A stretch of DNA of 64,000 bases from Stromatinia cepivora. Its lineage: Eukaryota; Ascomycota; Leotiomycetes; Helotiales; Sclerotiniaceae. The stretch lies in NCBI GenBank assembly GCA_014898415.1, contig RCTD01000030.1, positions 620,001 through 684,000 of the forward strand, given 5' to 3'. Both the position numbers and the translations under genes were made by a program. Of this stretch, positions 1 through 10,419 are shown piece by piece; positions within the stretch are counted from its first letter, which is position 1; every line of letters starts with the position of its first letter. The notes below the pieces were generated by a model. It searched no databases and was not told the DNA's origin. It worked only from the letters and a program-made list of their open reading frames with translations.

Positions 1-227
1 CGATCCCAGCCTTCCTAACCCTCCCATCTGCTACTCTCGCATCTCGTTCTTATAGCTCCCTCACCTCTCTCGCCACAACCCACACTCGTGCTCTCACCTG
101 GATTTCATCATGGTCTTTCCTTCTCGCCTTCTATTTCTCGCCTCGAGGTCAAAGACATCCTTATCTCCTCTGGACATCTCTATTCGCTGCCTCAAGCTCA
201 ATCGTTGATAAATTAATCCCACTTGCC
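1..227 (+). promoter_or_regulatory. Pyrimidine-rich leader upstream of the first gene
   Basis: This stretch is rich in C and T (runs such as ctccctcacctctctcgcc), typical of promoter and 5' leader DNA in filamentous ascomycetes. No open frame with a start codon or TATA motif stands out. It ends at an ATG in strong context (gccATGg) at 228. The window begins inside it, so the true promoter may extend further left. Confidence 0.4.
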
Positions 228-539
228 ATGGGTTCCACAGGTCCAAGACGCATTGCACAGAAGAAAAAGTCAAAGAAACCTATGAGTCCCAGGCAAATGG
301 ATGCCAGTTACGAGGTTTTGAGCAAGAGTGCGAGGGATTATGAAAGTGCGGGGTTGGCTAGTAGTGAAGAGGAGGTGGATGATAATGTCAATGGGGAGGA
401 AGTGAGAGAGGAAATGGAGGGTTTCATGACCAGCCAAGTTATCAGGACGGTGGTTGCGGGGTTGGGCTTTGCGATGAGCGTTGTAGGTATTTGGGGGGAT
501 GGAGGATTGACCGAAGTCATTTTTGTTGATGTTGTATGA
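228..539 (+). CDS. Small predicted single-pass membrane protein, function unknown
   Basis: A 103-residue intronless frame in a good start context (ccATGg). The N-terminal 20 residues are strongly basic (KKKSKK around residue 12-17). Residues 45-65 are acidic (SSEEEVDD and further Glu). Residues 70-90 form one hydrophobic helix ending in GIWGDGG, so a small tail- or single-pass membrane protein is plausible. I do not recognise the family and assign no function. A GT at the VVGIWG codons could act as a splice donor, so the C-terminus may differ from the simple reading. Codon composition and charge layering look like real protein rather than chance. It is followed by about 2 kb without a convincing gene. 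Confidence 0.55.
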   Translation: MGSTGPRRIAQKKKSKKPMSPRQMDASYEVLSKSARDYESAGLASSEEEVDDNVNGEEVREEMEGFMTSQVIRTVVAGLGFAMSVVGIWGDGGLTEVIFVDVV

Positions 540-2579
540 GGGGAGAAGGGGAAAGACTTTGGGTACGGCTATGATGGACGAAACAAATGAAACATAACGA
601 AGCAGATGAGAATGATGATAAGGTAACAGGTTAACATTGATGCGAGTCAGGAGTTGGCAAGCTTGCAGGATGGGGTGGATTTGGCGGTTTGTAGGCGCGA
701 CTGGGTGGCAAACAGCACATTCCCATTCTTTCGTTGATGTATGGATCCAGCAAGGCCTCTGGGCATAAATTCTCTCCTCTTTTTACGATTGAAGCAGGTT
801 TTTCGCTCTCTTTATCACTCATCAATGGCCTGAGAATTCTTCTGGAATATTTGTTGAAAGTTATTGAGCTCTATAAAACACATGTTATTAAGTTGGGCGA
901 AAAAGATTGTTTTATCTATTGTTGACTGAACTACAAATATTCATGTAACTTGATATTCTACAAGTAGATGAATTTGGGAATTATTTTTCAAACCGTCGTT
1001 ACTATTCTCTATCCCAAGGACATTATACACATCACATACTCCAACGTGCTCAAATCAACCATTTGGTACATGTTTTCTATTCCTGCCATCTCAGCCTCAT
1101 AATACACTTTTGCTTTTGCGTTCGGATTTTGGGAGCCTTTTGACGCGACTCGGACATCTTTACCGAAGCGGAATTGCTTCAGCTATCTTCAACTGGCTTT
1201 CAATATATTGTTCCATCAATCTTCCTTTCCAGCTCGAGACCTTCCGTTATTTGGCAAGTGCCGCATCACGCTTTGTTTCTTTGATAAAGGCTTTTGCATT
1301 TATCACGCTGTCTTGTCAGATATGCAATTTTTACCCTGTACCATGTACATTTAACATCATTGCTATCGTGCAGTTTATTCACCTCAAAATATATCATTTT
1401 TAGAGCTTGGTCATTGAGCTTCGCATGATATTGGAGAAGCCCATCTCAGAACTTTCTCCTCAATCCTCTCCCCAGCTCTATGCGCCGGCTCATCTCCAAA
1501 AGACTTTACCTTATTTTCACTCTCCCTCTAATCTATTACATCCCACTCCCCGCATCGATACGACCTTAGACCCTGAAAATATGGTGCGATACAAAGCGAT
1601 TCGGGCACGTTCGCAGATGTCCCTATCTGGCCATGTGCAATCTTGATTCTTGCAATGTGAGACCATCGCCTTTTCACAAGACTTGGCGTGGAATCTCGTA
1701 TGTCTACGTCTCTATTGCAGCCCAAATTATGTATATGGATATATATGTACCATTTCATCAACCTCATTGTATCATGCAAATGTGAAGTCCTTGAAAGTTT
1801 CCCATGAACAACAATATTCATTAAAGGGTATGCGGTACGTATACACGGATACCTCACAGGAAAACTATACCCTGGAAGAAAGGCAGCGCTTACATGGATA
1901 CGTACGCGACGGATCCGAATTGGACCCTGAGCATAGAAGCAAGGTAGATTCTAATCATGTCTGTCACGTTTCTTGATCCCTTATTCGCCATGCTAATACA
2001 AGATTCTAGGAATCATGTTTCCGTCATTTCCTTGCGAGGAAAATATGGCTCTTCAACTCAGCTTTAATATGAAATTTGACCGCGCTGTTGTGAAGGATTT
2101 TACTAAAGCTTCAGGTTGGCAAAGTAGATGCATGATAAATTTGTTGGACTTTCTATTCTCATTGCTGGCCTCTTGTTTGATGGTTGATATATATATATAT
2201 ATTCTTATTATGATAACACGAGCGAACGTGAGGTTGGCATGAAAGATTTTCGCAAGATGCGCGGATCAGTTCATATTCTTTTGGTTTTGTATTATGTAAT
2301 CAAATATATATTTCATTGGAGCGTATTTAATACGGCTATCTATATGATACCACCACAAACAAACTTCAGCAAAAAAAACCAGAATTTCGTATAGATAAAT
2401 CTCTTTTCTTTTCTATATTCTATGTATTTGAATAAAAATTACATTACAATACTGTACACAAACCTGAACAGTATCAATACCACACACATCTCATTCAGAC
2501 ATACGAAATCCCCAGTTCAATTCATACCCCTCATATGTATCACCTTCCTATACATTTTCCGATCCATGCATCACTTAAT
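540..2579. other. Intergenic region, no supported gene
   Basis: About 2 kb of AT-leaning DNA between the small membrane-protein gene and the 3' end of the surface-protein gene. Several frames of 60-109 codons occur on both strands (for example 1110-1403 and 1650-1976), but none shows a recognisable domain, signal peptide or consistent splice signals. A short (TA)n run lies at about 2189-2201. Nothing else is seen. Confidence 0.5.
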
Positions 2580-5500
2580 TTACAAAAGAGCAATGGCTCC
2601 CATGACAACAGCGATGAATCCCAAGGAAATGCTCGAACGGCTAGCAGAGCCCGTGATAATCATGCTTGGAGTAGCGGTTTGCGGTCCGCCGGCGGGAGTC
2701 GCGCCAATGATGCTAGGGACGGAGGTTTGTTGACTGGGCTTGTTAGACCCGGTTCCGGTGGCGTAATATCCTGACGTGCTGTTGGATGAGCCTGCTGAGT
2801 AGACTGGAGATGCGGTGGATGATGCTACTGGGCTAGAGCAAGCAGTTGGGGTGACGAGGGATCCACTGCTATTGAAAGGGGAATATCCAAGACATGAAGC
2901 GTATGAGGAAGCACAGATGGATCGATTCGCATCTGGAGCACTGCGACAGCTGTTGTATGATGCATTACATTGAGATACACAAGCGTCAGCTGTAACGGTG
3001 GATGAGGCACCTGAACCTGGGATGATAATGGTGGATGATGGGCTTGAACCTGAGATGGATGATGGACCTGAACCTGGGATGATAGTGGCGGATGATGGGC
3101 TTGAACCTGAGATGGATGATGGACCTGAACCTGGGATGATAATGGTGGATGATGGGCTTGAACCTGAGATGGATGATGGACTTGAACCTGGGATGATATT
3201 GGCGGATGATGCAACGGAACTGCCTTTAGCAGAGGAAACCGAAACAGCTTGACCTGGGATTCCAGATGCAGAAGAGACAGAGCCCTCAGGTGAACCTGGG
3301 TAACCTGGAGCAGATGAAGGGAAGCCAGCACCTGCAGTTTGGGTGATGGTAATGATAGAGGCAGGTTGGGTCTATAATTGATTAATTAAAATTCTTAAAA
3401 GCCTAGACGGGAAAAACTTACAACAGTGATCAAAGAAGGAGAAGCGGAAATGGTGATGACAGATGGTTGAGCGCATTCCTCAGAACCTACACTTCCTGAT
3501 GAAACAGCAGCTGAGCTCAATGGTTTAGAAGATACAGCGGCTGGAGCAGGAGTGGTTAAACCTTGAGCAGAGCTGGCTGATTGAGCACCAGTGGAAGCAA
3601 GCGGAATAACAGTTACAGTGCTGTAAACCTGTTGTGCGCTGACGGTAGGAATAGTAGAGTATGAGCTGACAATAGTTGTGGCACTCAAACTGGCAACGAG
3701 AGATGGAGATTTGCTACCAGAGTTTCCTGAGCCGGATCCAGGTTGTGTGGATGAAGCTGGAGCGGAAGCAGTAGGAACACCTTGAGTAGAAACCACAGAA
3801 GCAGCTGGGGAGGAACCAGTTACTCCAGAATATTGGGAAGCAGATGATGGAGATGAAGATGGTCCTGAAGTTGGAGCACTACCTTGTGGAACGATAATTG
3901 AGCCGCTTGCAATTGGGGAAGAAGTTCCCTGACTAGGAATGGCGACAGTCTTCGTAATGTAATATGTCGAGGAGAGTGAAATGGTAGAATACCTAGTGGT
4001 TGTCTCCAAACTAGTAACTCCTTGGCTGGTCTTGGTCAAAGTAAGTGAGGAGACAGTGACGAATGATTCGACAGAGACAGTGCTATAGATTTGCTCTGTG
4101 GAAAGACCCTGGGAAACAGCAGGTGTTGAGGCAATTGGGACCGAGGTGATAGTACTCGTTGAAAGAAGAGTCGAGGTACTGTAGATAGTGGACAAGCTGG
4201 TGGTTGTCTCAAAGCTGGTAGTACCTTGGCTGGTGTGGGTGAGGGTTACTGGGCAAACTGTAGTATACGAGTCAACGATGACGGTTGTGACGACAATTTC
4301 AGATGATTGAGCTGGAGGAGAGACAACTGAGCTAGTAATTTGAGGGATTCCAGATGAAGTAACGCTGACACCACTGAGATCAGAAGTTGCGGAAGGTAAA
4401 ATTGTGATGGTACGTGTACCAATAGCGGTCGAAGTGCTGTAGACAGTAGAAATGCTGGAGGTAGTTAAAACGCTGGTAGTTCCTCCATTCGTTTGAGTCA
4501 AAGTAACTGGGCAGACTGTGGTGTATGAATCAACGATGACAGTTGTGTAGACAGTCTCAGATGAAGATGCCGCTGGAGAAGAGACAGCTGGACCAGGAAC
4601 TTGAACAGTGCTAGTGGCAACCAAGGTCGAAGTGCTGTAGACAGTGGAAATGCTGGAGGTAGTTAAAACGCTGGTAGTTCCTCCATTAGTTTGAGTCATG
4701 GTGACAGGGCAAACTGTTGTGTATGAATCGACAATAACTGTTGTGTAAACAGTCTCAGATAAAGATGCGGATGGGGAAGAGATAGCTGGGCCAGTGATTT
4801 GGGCGGATCCAGATGGGGACGGTCCAGAAGGCTTAATGGTAATAGTGCTAGTACCAACCAAGGTTGAAGTGCTGTAAACAGTAGAAGTAGTTGAAGAAGT
4901 CAAAAGACTTGTTACTCCTCCATTCGTTTGAGTCATGGTGACAGGGCAAACTGTAGTGTATGAGTCAACGATAACAGTGGTGTAAAGAGTTTCGGATGAA
5001 GTCTCGGCTGGAGATGGTGAAGATGGAGAAGATCCTCCAGTAACACTAACACCACTGAGATCAGAAGTACTAGATGGGCTTGGGACATTGGCTGATCCTG
5101 ATGGGAATGTACCCTTTCCAGAGGCTGAGGCACTTGGGAATGAGCCATTTCCGATAGATCCAGATGGGAACGATCCACTTGGTCCCGAAGCACTTGGGAA
5201 TGAACCAGTTCCAACGGATTTAGATGGGGAAGCACCATTCGAAGAAACGGCTGGCAATGAACCAGTGGCAGATGATGCGCTCGATCCTGGGACATTTGTT
5301 GAAGAACCAGATGAGCCCGAGGCACTGCTTGGGGATGAAACACTTCCGATAGATTTAGATGGAGAAGAGCCAGCTGGAAGAGTTGAAACGCCGCTAAGTT
5401 CTCCAGCGCTAGTTTGAGCTGGAGTAGAGACGGATACTGGGCAAGCAGTTTGACCAGAGAGAACTGGACCTGATGAAACACATGGTAAGGAGGAAACAGC

Positions 5501-7442
5501 AGTGCCAGATGGGAATGAACCATTTCCTGAGGCTGAGGCACTTGGGATTGAGCTAGTTCCGACAGAAACAGATGGTGAAGCACTCTTTCCTGAGCCTGAA
5601 GCACTTGGAGAAGAGCCAGATGGGAGGACCGAAACACCGCTAAGTTCTCCAGCGCTACTTTGAGCCGGAGCCGAAGCAGTCAAACTTCCAGAGCCAATTG
5701 GGAGGGACGAAGGAGAAGATCCCGAAAGTTCAGTAGACAAAGCGGAAGAGATCGATGCCAAATTAGTGGTTTGGAATCCAGTACCGACGGGGGCCACAGA
5801 GATAGCAGATGAAGTTGGGATATCGAAAGTGGATGTGCTTGTTGTGGCAACGGGGGTAAGAGTGACTGTGAATGGGATGGCCGATGGTTGAACTTGGGTA
5901 GTGACCTTGGCTGAAAGGGATGGTAAGCTTGAAGGATATCCAGTTGCAGCTTGTCTAGCCTCGGAAACGGGGCAGACGGTGGTGTAATCGATGACAGTTT
6001 GGGTAACAACCGTGGTAGACGCAAGGGTTGCTGGACAATGAAGGACATTTGCGGCACAGCCAGTGACGGTTGTAACTTGGGTAGCGTACACAGTAGAAGT
6101 TGTCAATGATGCTCCATCAGTGATCGTACTAATCAAGGGTCCTGTGGATGAAGCACCAGGTGATCCTGAAGCACTGGGGATAGTGCCATTCGAGTAATAT
6201 CCAGATGGGCTTGAACCAGTAACAGAAGCTGTATTGCCATTTGGTGAGATGGAGCCTGAATTTGAACCAGATTCCAATCCTGAAGCCCCACCAATGGAAG
6301 CCGAACCAGTAATTGCAGCACCCAAAGCAATAGTAGTAGTTGGTCTTACAGCGCAAATAGGTGCAAGAATAGCAACATTCAAAGTAATTACCGCAGTTGG
6401 AGCAACCTTAAAAGAGGCAAAGTCAAGGTTTGCAACGGCAGTAGCATATGCACCGACGTTAACATTGCATTCAGCTGAGATGGAAAGAGAGCAATCAGCA
6501 GTGCTGCCAATTTGGGCGATATATTGAAGTAAATCGGCATATACACCAAGCTCAAAGCTGTATCCCATTCCCAAGAGAGAGACAGTAGTACCGGCCTCAA
6601 TTCTGACACGAATAGCAGCTTGAAATTTGGCTTCACCAGCAAGCACTACGATTGGAAGGTCGTTCATGATGGCTCCGCCGAAATCATGGTTTTTGATGGC
6701 ACCGGCCAAGAGATCAACAGTAAGGGAAGCACCTTCTGGGAAAGAGAATTCGAAACCAGCAGAGAGATCGACTTGTGCATCAACGGAGATAACCAAGTCG
6801 AGGAAGATATTCAAACCAACGGAAACAGTATTGAGAAGAGGAACATCGGTAACGAGACCAGCTTCGAAAATGTTGAGAGTATAGGTGGCGGCTTCAGCGG
6901 CGAAGACATCAAGTTCGATATGTCCTCCAACACCCTCCAAAGAGATCAAACATTCCAAGCTTGCGGCTTCGAGAATGCTTTCGAAAGGATGTTCCAAGAA
7001 TTCGACAACTTCTTCGATGATGCTGTCGGAAATTTGGGCGACTGTGTTTGTGACGACGGCGCTACCCCATGTTCGACAATCAACACACTTGATTTGAACT
7101 CCTGTTGCACTTCCAAAGTTGATTCCGATATCCTTACCAAGACCCCGGTCAAGGATACCGAATACATCCAAGGCAAGATTGACTCCACTAGAGATTTATT
7201 AGCAAATGAGAATAAAGTAAGTTGATCCTTGGTGATCCTTACGTATCTAACAAAACCTCATTCTGCTTTGAGCAGCCAATGTCATGACTGCAGATTTGGT
7301 TGTTAAATGTTCTGGCAGAGATACTGGTATGGGCATCGATACGATCAGCATATTTTTCAGGTGCGTAAGCTGGAGGGTATGCTACTACGCTGGTAGCAAG
7401 GACTGCCCCAACGAGGGCCGTCCCTAGAGACGATGAAAACAT
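2580..7442 (-). CDS. Large Ser/Thr-rich GPI-anchored cell-surface (adhesin-like) protein
   Basis: Three exons (7243-7442, 3422-7187, 2580-3371) join in frame to 1585 residues; introns 7188-7242 (GTAAGG..TAG) and 3372-3421 (GTAAGT..TAG). Residues 1-21 form a signal peptide (MFSSSLGTALVGAVLATSVVA). Residues about 60-360 form a folded N-terminal region with alternating hydrophobic beta-like segments and a CVDC motif. The remainder is a Ser/Thr/Pro/Gly stalk. It includes five copies of a unit starting ETVYTTVIVDSYTTVCPVT (about residues 790-1110) and a 57-bp repeat array near residues 1375-1440. A short Cys-rich segment (CVSQC..SC..C..SC) follows, then a C-terminal hydrophobic tail ending in GAIALL after small residues, as in GPI-anchor signals. 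The architecture is that of wall-linked adhesins or mucins of filamentous fungi. The ligand is unknown. Long antisense frames across the repeats are composition artefacts. Confidence 0.85.
3010..3215 (-). repeat. 57-bp coding tandem repeat in the adhesin stalk
   Basis: On the + strand a 57-bp unit beginning gatgatgggcttgaacctga recurs about 3.5 times with a few substitutions. It keeps frame in the adhesin on the minus strand, encoding SSPSS..IIPGSGPSSISG-like units. The whole-codon period (19 codons) suggests copy number can change without a frameshift. Confidence 0.85.
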
Positions 7443-8913
7443 AACTGATGAACTAATATATTAATAAATGAAAATGAATGTGTTTAAAATGAGAAAAGAA
7501 CAAAAAAAGAGTGTAATAGGCCTAAAAAGGACCTTTCGTAAAGAGAGTGGTAAAGAATGCAAAGCAGGCTTGGTAAGGAAAATAATCTTTGGGGAGAAGA
7601 ACATCTTTTAAAGATGATGATATTGTTCTCAACCCTTGAAAAATTAGGTTAGTATTGAACCTCCTGTAAATCATCGCAAATGAGGAAAGAAGATCTGCTT
7701 TTCCGAAATGAAAGTGTCTTTCCATACTGTATACCCTGTCGCGTGCCTAACTTAAAGAATATCTTCTCCATATTTTATTGTAAAATATGGGGTACCTTCG
7801 GATGAAGATTCCAGACAGTATAGCAACTTGCCCTCATAGACTTCGTCTGATCGAGCCTTGAGATGAAATGAGGCCATTGTGGATAATAATATATAATATG
7901 ATTGTATCAAAACACTCGATACAATTGGATACAACCCTGTGATGAAGCTTGAAGGAAACAGAGGGGGGGGGGGGGGGGTAGACATTGTGAAACTTTCGAA
8001 CCTTTCAGACCCATAAAGACAATAATTAGATGATGAACGGCCAAGCACGTGCCTCAGACTCATTGGGAATGAAAAACCATAGTGAGGATCTCTTGAAGTT
8101 ATACAGCATAAAGGTGTACAAAGGTGTATAAAGGTGTACAAAGGTGTTGGTGGGTCGATAACATCCACTTGAGTATAAATTCGGTATTTTGTGTTTCAGA
8201 TGAAAGATTCTAGACTTAACTAAGTAGAAAAACAGCATCTAGCGTTACCAATAGCTTACGAATCCCTTCCAGAATACTAATGCCGAGGAAGGAATATCGT
8301 AGCTGCAGGTTCCTGAAAACGCGGTTGTGTCCTTGTAGATATGTTTGAGGTTAATGGGAACTTCGGAAGGGATGAACTTTATAATGCTTGTTTATGCATC
8401 AACGGACAATTCTAGGTTAGTCAGTATGTCATGATCAATTGATCATTTAATACTTTTCATCATATCTAATTTACCTCCCCATCGATGAGTTTGGTGATGA
8501 AAAGTCCAAGAATAGATACGAAGTTTCAATTCGCCCCCGCCCCCTGGATCAAATTAAGATGGATTGTGCAGTTATTGTTTACTCCGTAGTTGAGATCTGC
8601 GCTTTTTCTTTTCGTTCATGACTCGAGAAGGCTATGGCGCGCTAGCCCATTAGTGTGTAACAAGCGAAATTGACGCGAGGTAGCGTGAGGCTACTGCAGT
8701 TCTAGGTTATTCTCAGCCTCGCATTGACGCAGCATGGTGGTGGTAGTTCGAGCTTTCATCAACTATTAACCTTCACCAAGCATCAGCACCGATCAATAAG
8801 CATACTAGAACGACAAAAGCGGACATAGCAGAGTGGATTGAGGGCACCTGCTTTATTGAAATTTCCACATTTCAACATCCCCTATCGCCCACCACTACAC
8901 AACCAAACCCAAT
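7443..8913. other. Intergenic region with poly-G tract and short tandem repeat
   Basis: About 1.5 kb separates the divergent adhesin and Cwc26 genes and probably carries both promoters. It holds a 16-G homopolymer (7963-7978) and four copies of a 10-bp unit aaggtgtaca (8111-8148). The frames found here (for example 7752-8168 on the minus strand) run through the poly-G/poly-C tract and look spurious. Confidence 0.5.
7963..7978. repeat. Homopolymeric G tract (16 G)
   Basis: An uninterrupted run of 16 G residues follows gaaacaga in intergenic DNA. Such tracts are length-variable and prone to sequencing error. No function is implied. Confidence 0.9.
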
Positions 8914-9885
8914 ATGTCCCTCTCCTCCTACCTCGCCAAAAACTACCTAACCGCCTCCGCGCCCTCCTCCTCCTCCTCTAGCACAACCAAAAAGCGCAAA
9001 CGTAAGGCCGTCCCCCAAACCGGTCTCATAATCGCCGACGACGACGCACCGGGCTGGTCCCATCCACGCGAAAATGCCTCCGACGACGAAACCCCCATAA
9101 CCTCCAATCACGGCAGCAGCTCCGAATTCCGCAAATCAAAAAAATCATCCTGGAAAACTGTTGGTGTGCCAGCTCTCCAACCACAAAATGAAGATAACGC
9201 AGAAGCAGAGCGCATTATTCAAGAAGCCGCTGCTGAGAATTCCGCCGCCTTACATGTAGATGAAGAACCTACCATCGAGGAATCGCGCGGCGGACTCCAA
9301 ACACGCGATGAAGCAGCCGCGCAATCCGCGAAGAGAAAACGCGATGAAGCTGCACAATGGGCGCGAGAATCACAAGATGGATCTAGCAAAAATAAAAACA
9401 AAAACAAAGTCGAAGAAACCGTCTATCGCGACGCCACAGGTCGTAGAATAGACATAAGCATGCGACGCTCCGAAGCGAAAAAAGAAATGGATGAAAAAGC
9501 GCGCAAGGAACTCGAAGAAAAAGAAGCGCAAAAAGGTGATATACAACTTCTAGCCCAAGCAAAAAGAAGAGAGGAGTTAGATGAGGCGAGATTTATGACG
9601 GTGGCGAGGGGTGTAGATGATATACAGATGAATGAGGAGTTGAAGGAAGTCGAGCGGTGGAATGATCCCGCGATGCAGTTTCTACGCAAGGAGAAGAAGG
9701 GGAAGAGTAGTTCGGGGAAACCGTTGTATAAAGGTGCGGCGGCGCCGAATAGATATGGGATTCGGCCTGGGTATCGGTGGGATGGGGTGGATAGGGGGAA
9801 TGGGTGGGAGGCGGAGAGGTTTAAGGGGGAGAATAGGAGGGTGAGGAATAGGGAGTTGGATTTTCAGTGGCAGATGGATACTTAG
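8914..9885 (+). CDS. CWC26: Pre-mRNA-splicing factor Cwc26/Bud13 (RES complex)
   Basis: Intronless frame of 323 residues. The start MSLSSYLAKNYLTA matches the conserved N-terminus of Bud13-family proteins (YLAKKYL-like). Residues 20-35 are basic (KKRKRK) and the middle is charged and helical (about 140-230, rich in E, K, R, A). The C-terminal third carries the family hallmark: LYKGAAAPNRYGIRPGYRWD (about residues 271-290), GVDRGNGWE, then a terminal NRELDFQWQMDT. Bud13/Cwc26 proteins are part of the retention and splicing (RES) complex with Snu17 and Pml1 and bind the spliceosome in the nucleus to promote splicing and nuclear retention of pre-mRNA. The length is typical. The first half uses C-ending codons much more than the second half, a visible compositional step inside one gene. 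Confidence 0.95.
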   Translation: MSLSSYLAKNYLTASAPSSSSSSTTKKRKRKAVPQTGLIIADDDAPGWSHPRENASDDETPITSNHGSSSEFRKSKKSSWKTVGVPALQPQNEDNAEAERIIQEAAAENSAALHVDEEPTIEESRGGLQTRDEAAAQSAKRKRDEAAQWARESQDGSSKNKNKNKVEETVYRDATGRRIDISMRRSEAKKEMDEKARKELEEKEAQKGDIQLLAQAKRREELDEARFMTVARGVDDIQMNEELKEVERWNDPAMQFLRKEKKGKSSSGKPLYKGAAAPNRYGIRPGYRWDGVDRGNGWEAERFKGENRRVRNRELDFQWQMDT

Positions 9886-10419
9886 GGTGGACATTACTTG
9901 TTTACATAGGTATTAATGATTTTGATCGAGCGACGATAATGATATCACGGTATAAATATAAAATGACATTCATTTGATTTAATATGTTTTGATTTCTTTC
10001 CTGTTGACTATGTAAGGCTTAGGTACTGAAGAAAGACCATGAATGGTGGCATCTGAAACCCCCAAGAAATCTATGCGCACGTCATCATGATAGATCTCAT
10101 GCATCATGTATACCACCAATAAAACTTTTCTCCCTTCCCCTTTGATATTCGCAATCAACAACATATCATCCTCTCGATACTGAAAGACCTTTGCTTTCTT
10201 CCCATTCCAATGCATCATGCTTTATACCAAATTCGTTTCGTTTACGTATATGTTAGTTACCCACTCCAAGTTTCTCTCATATCACCAAAAACCCTTCTGG
10301 TAAGGTATTAAATGATCCATGCATCCACAAGCAAATTCCCTCCACGATTATATTTGCAACCATCAAAAACACTTCCTGTACAAATCGTTTGGCGCCCAGC
10401 CCAAATTACCCTATACTCT
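9886..10419. other. Intergenic region between convergent Cwc26 and TFIIF-alpha genes
   Basis: About 530 bp between two gene 3' ends. A 79-codon minus-strand frame (9979-10218, start MMHWNGKKAKVF) is open but shows no domain and lies where 3' UTRs are expected. I leave it uncalled. Confidence 0.45.

Noticed and set aside
1110..1403. 97-codon plus-strand frame with hydrophobic stretches
   Set aside because: No signal peptide, domain or neighbouring exon; AT-rich DNA gives such hydrophobic translations by chance.
4933..5637. Long minus- and plus-strand frames inside the adhesin exon (4933-5637, 5088-5417, 6234-6527, 6620-7225)
   Set aside because: They are out-of-phase or antisense reads of a repetitive Ser/Gly-rich coding region; they lack signals of their own.
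7752..8168. 138-codon minus-strand frame
   Set aside because: It passes through a 16-base poly-G tract and short tandem repeats and has no recognisable features.
9979..10218. 79-codon minus-strand frame between Cwc26 and TFIIF-alpha
   Set aside because: Located where two 3' UTRs converge, with no domain or splice support; possible but unsupported.
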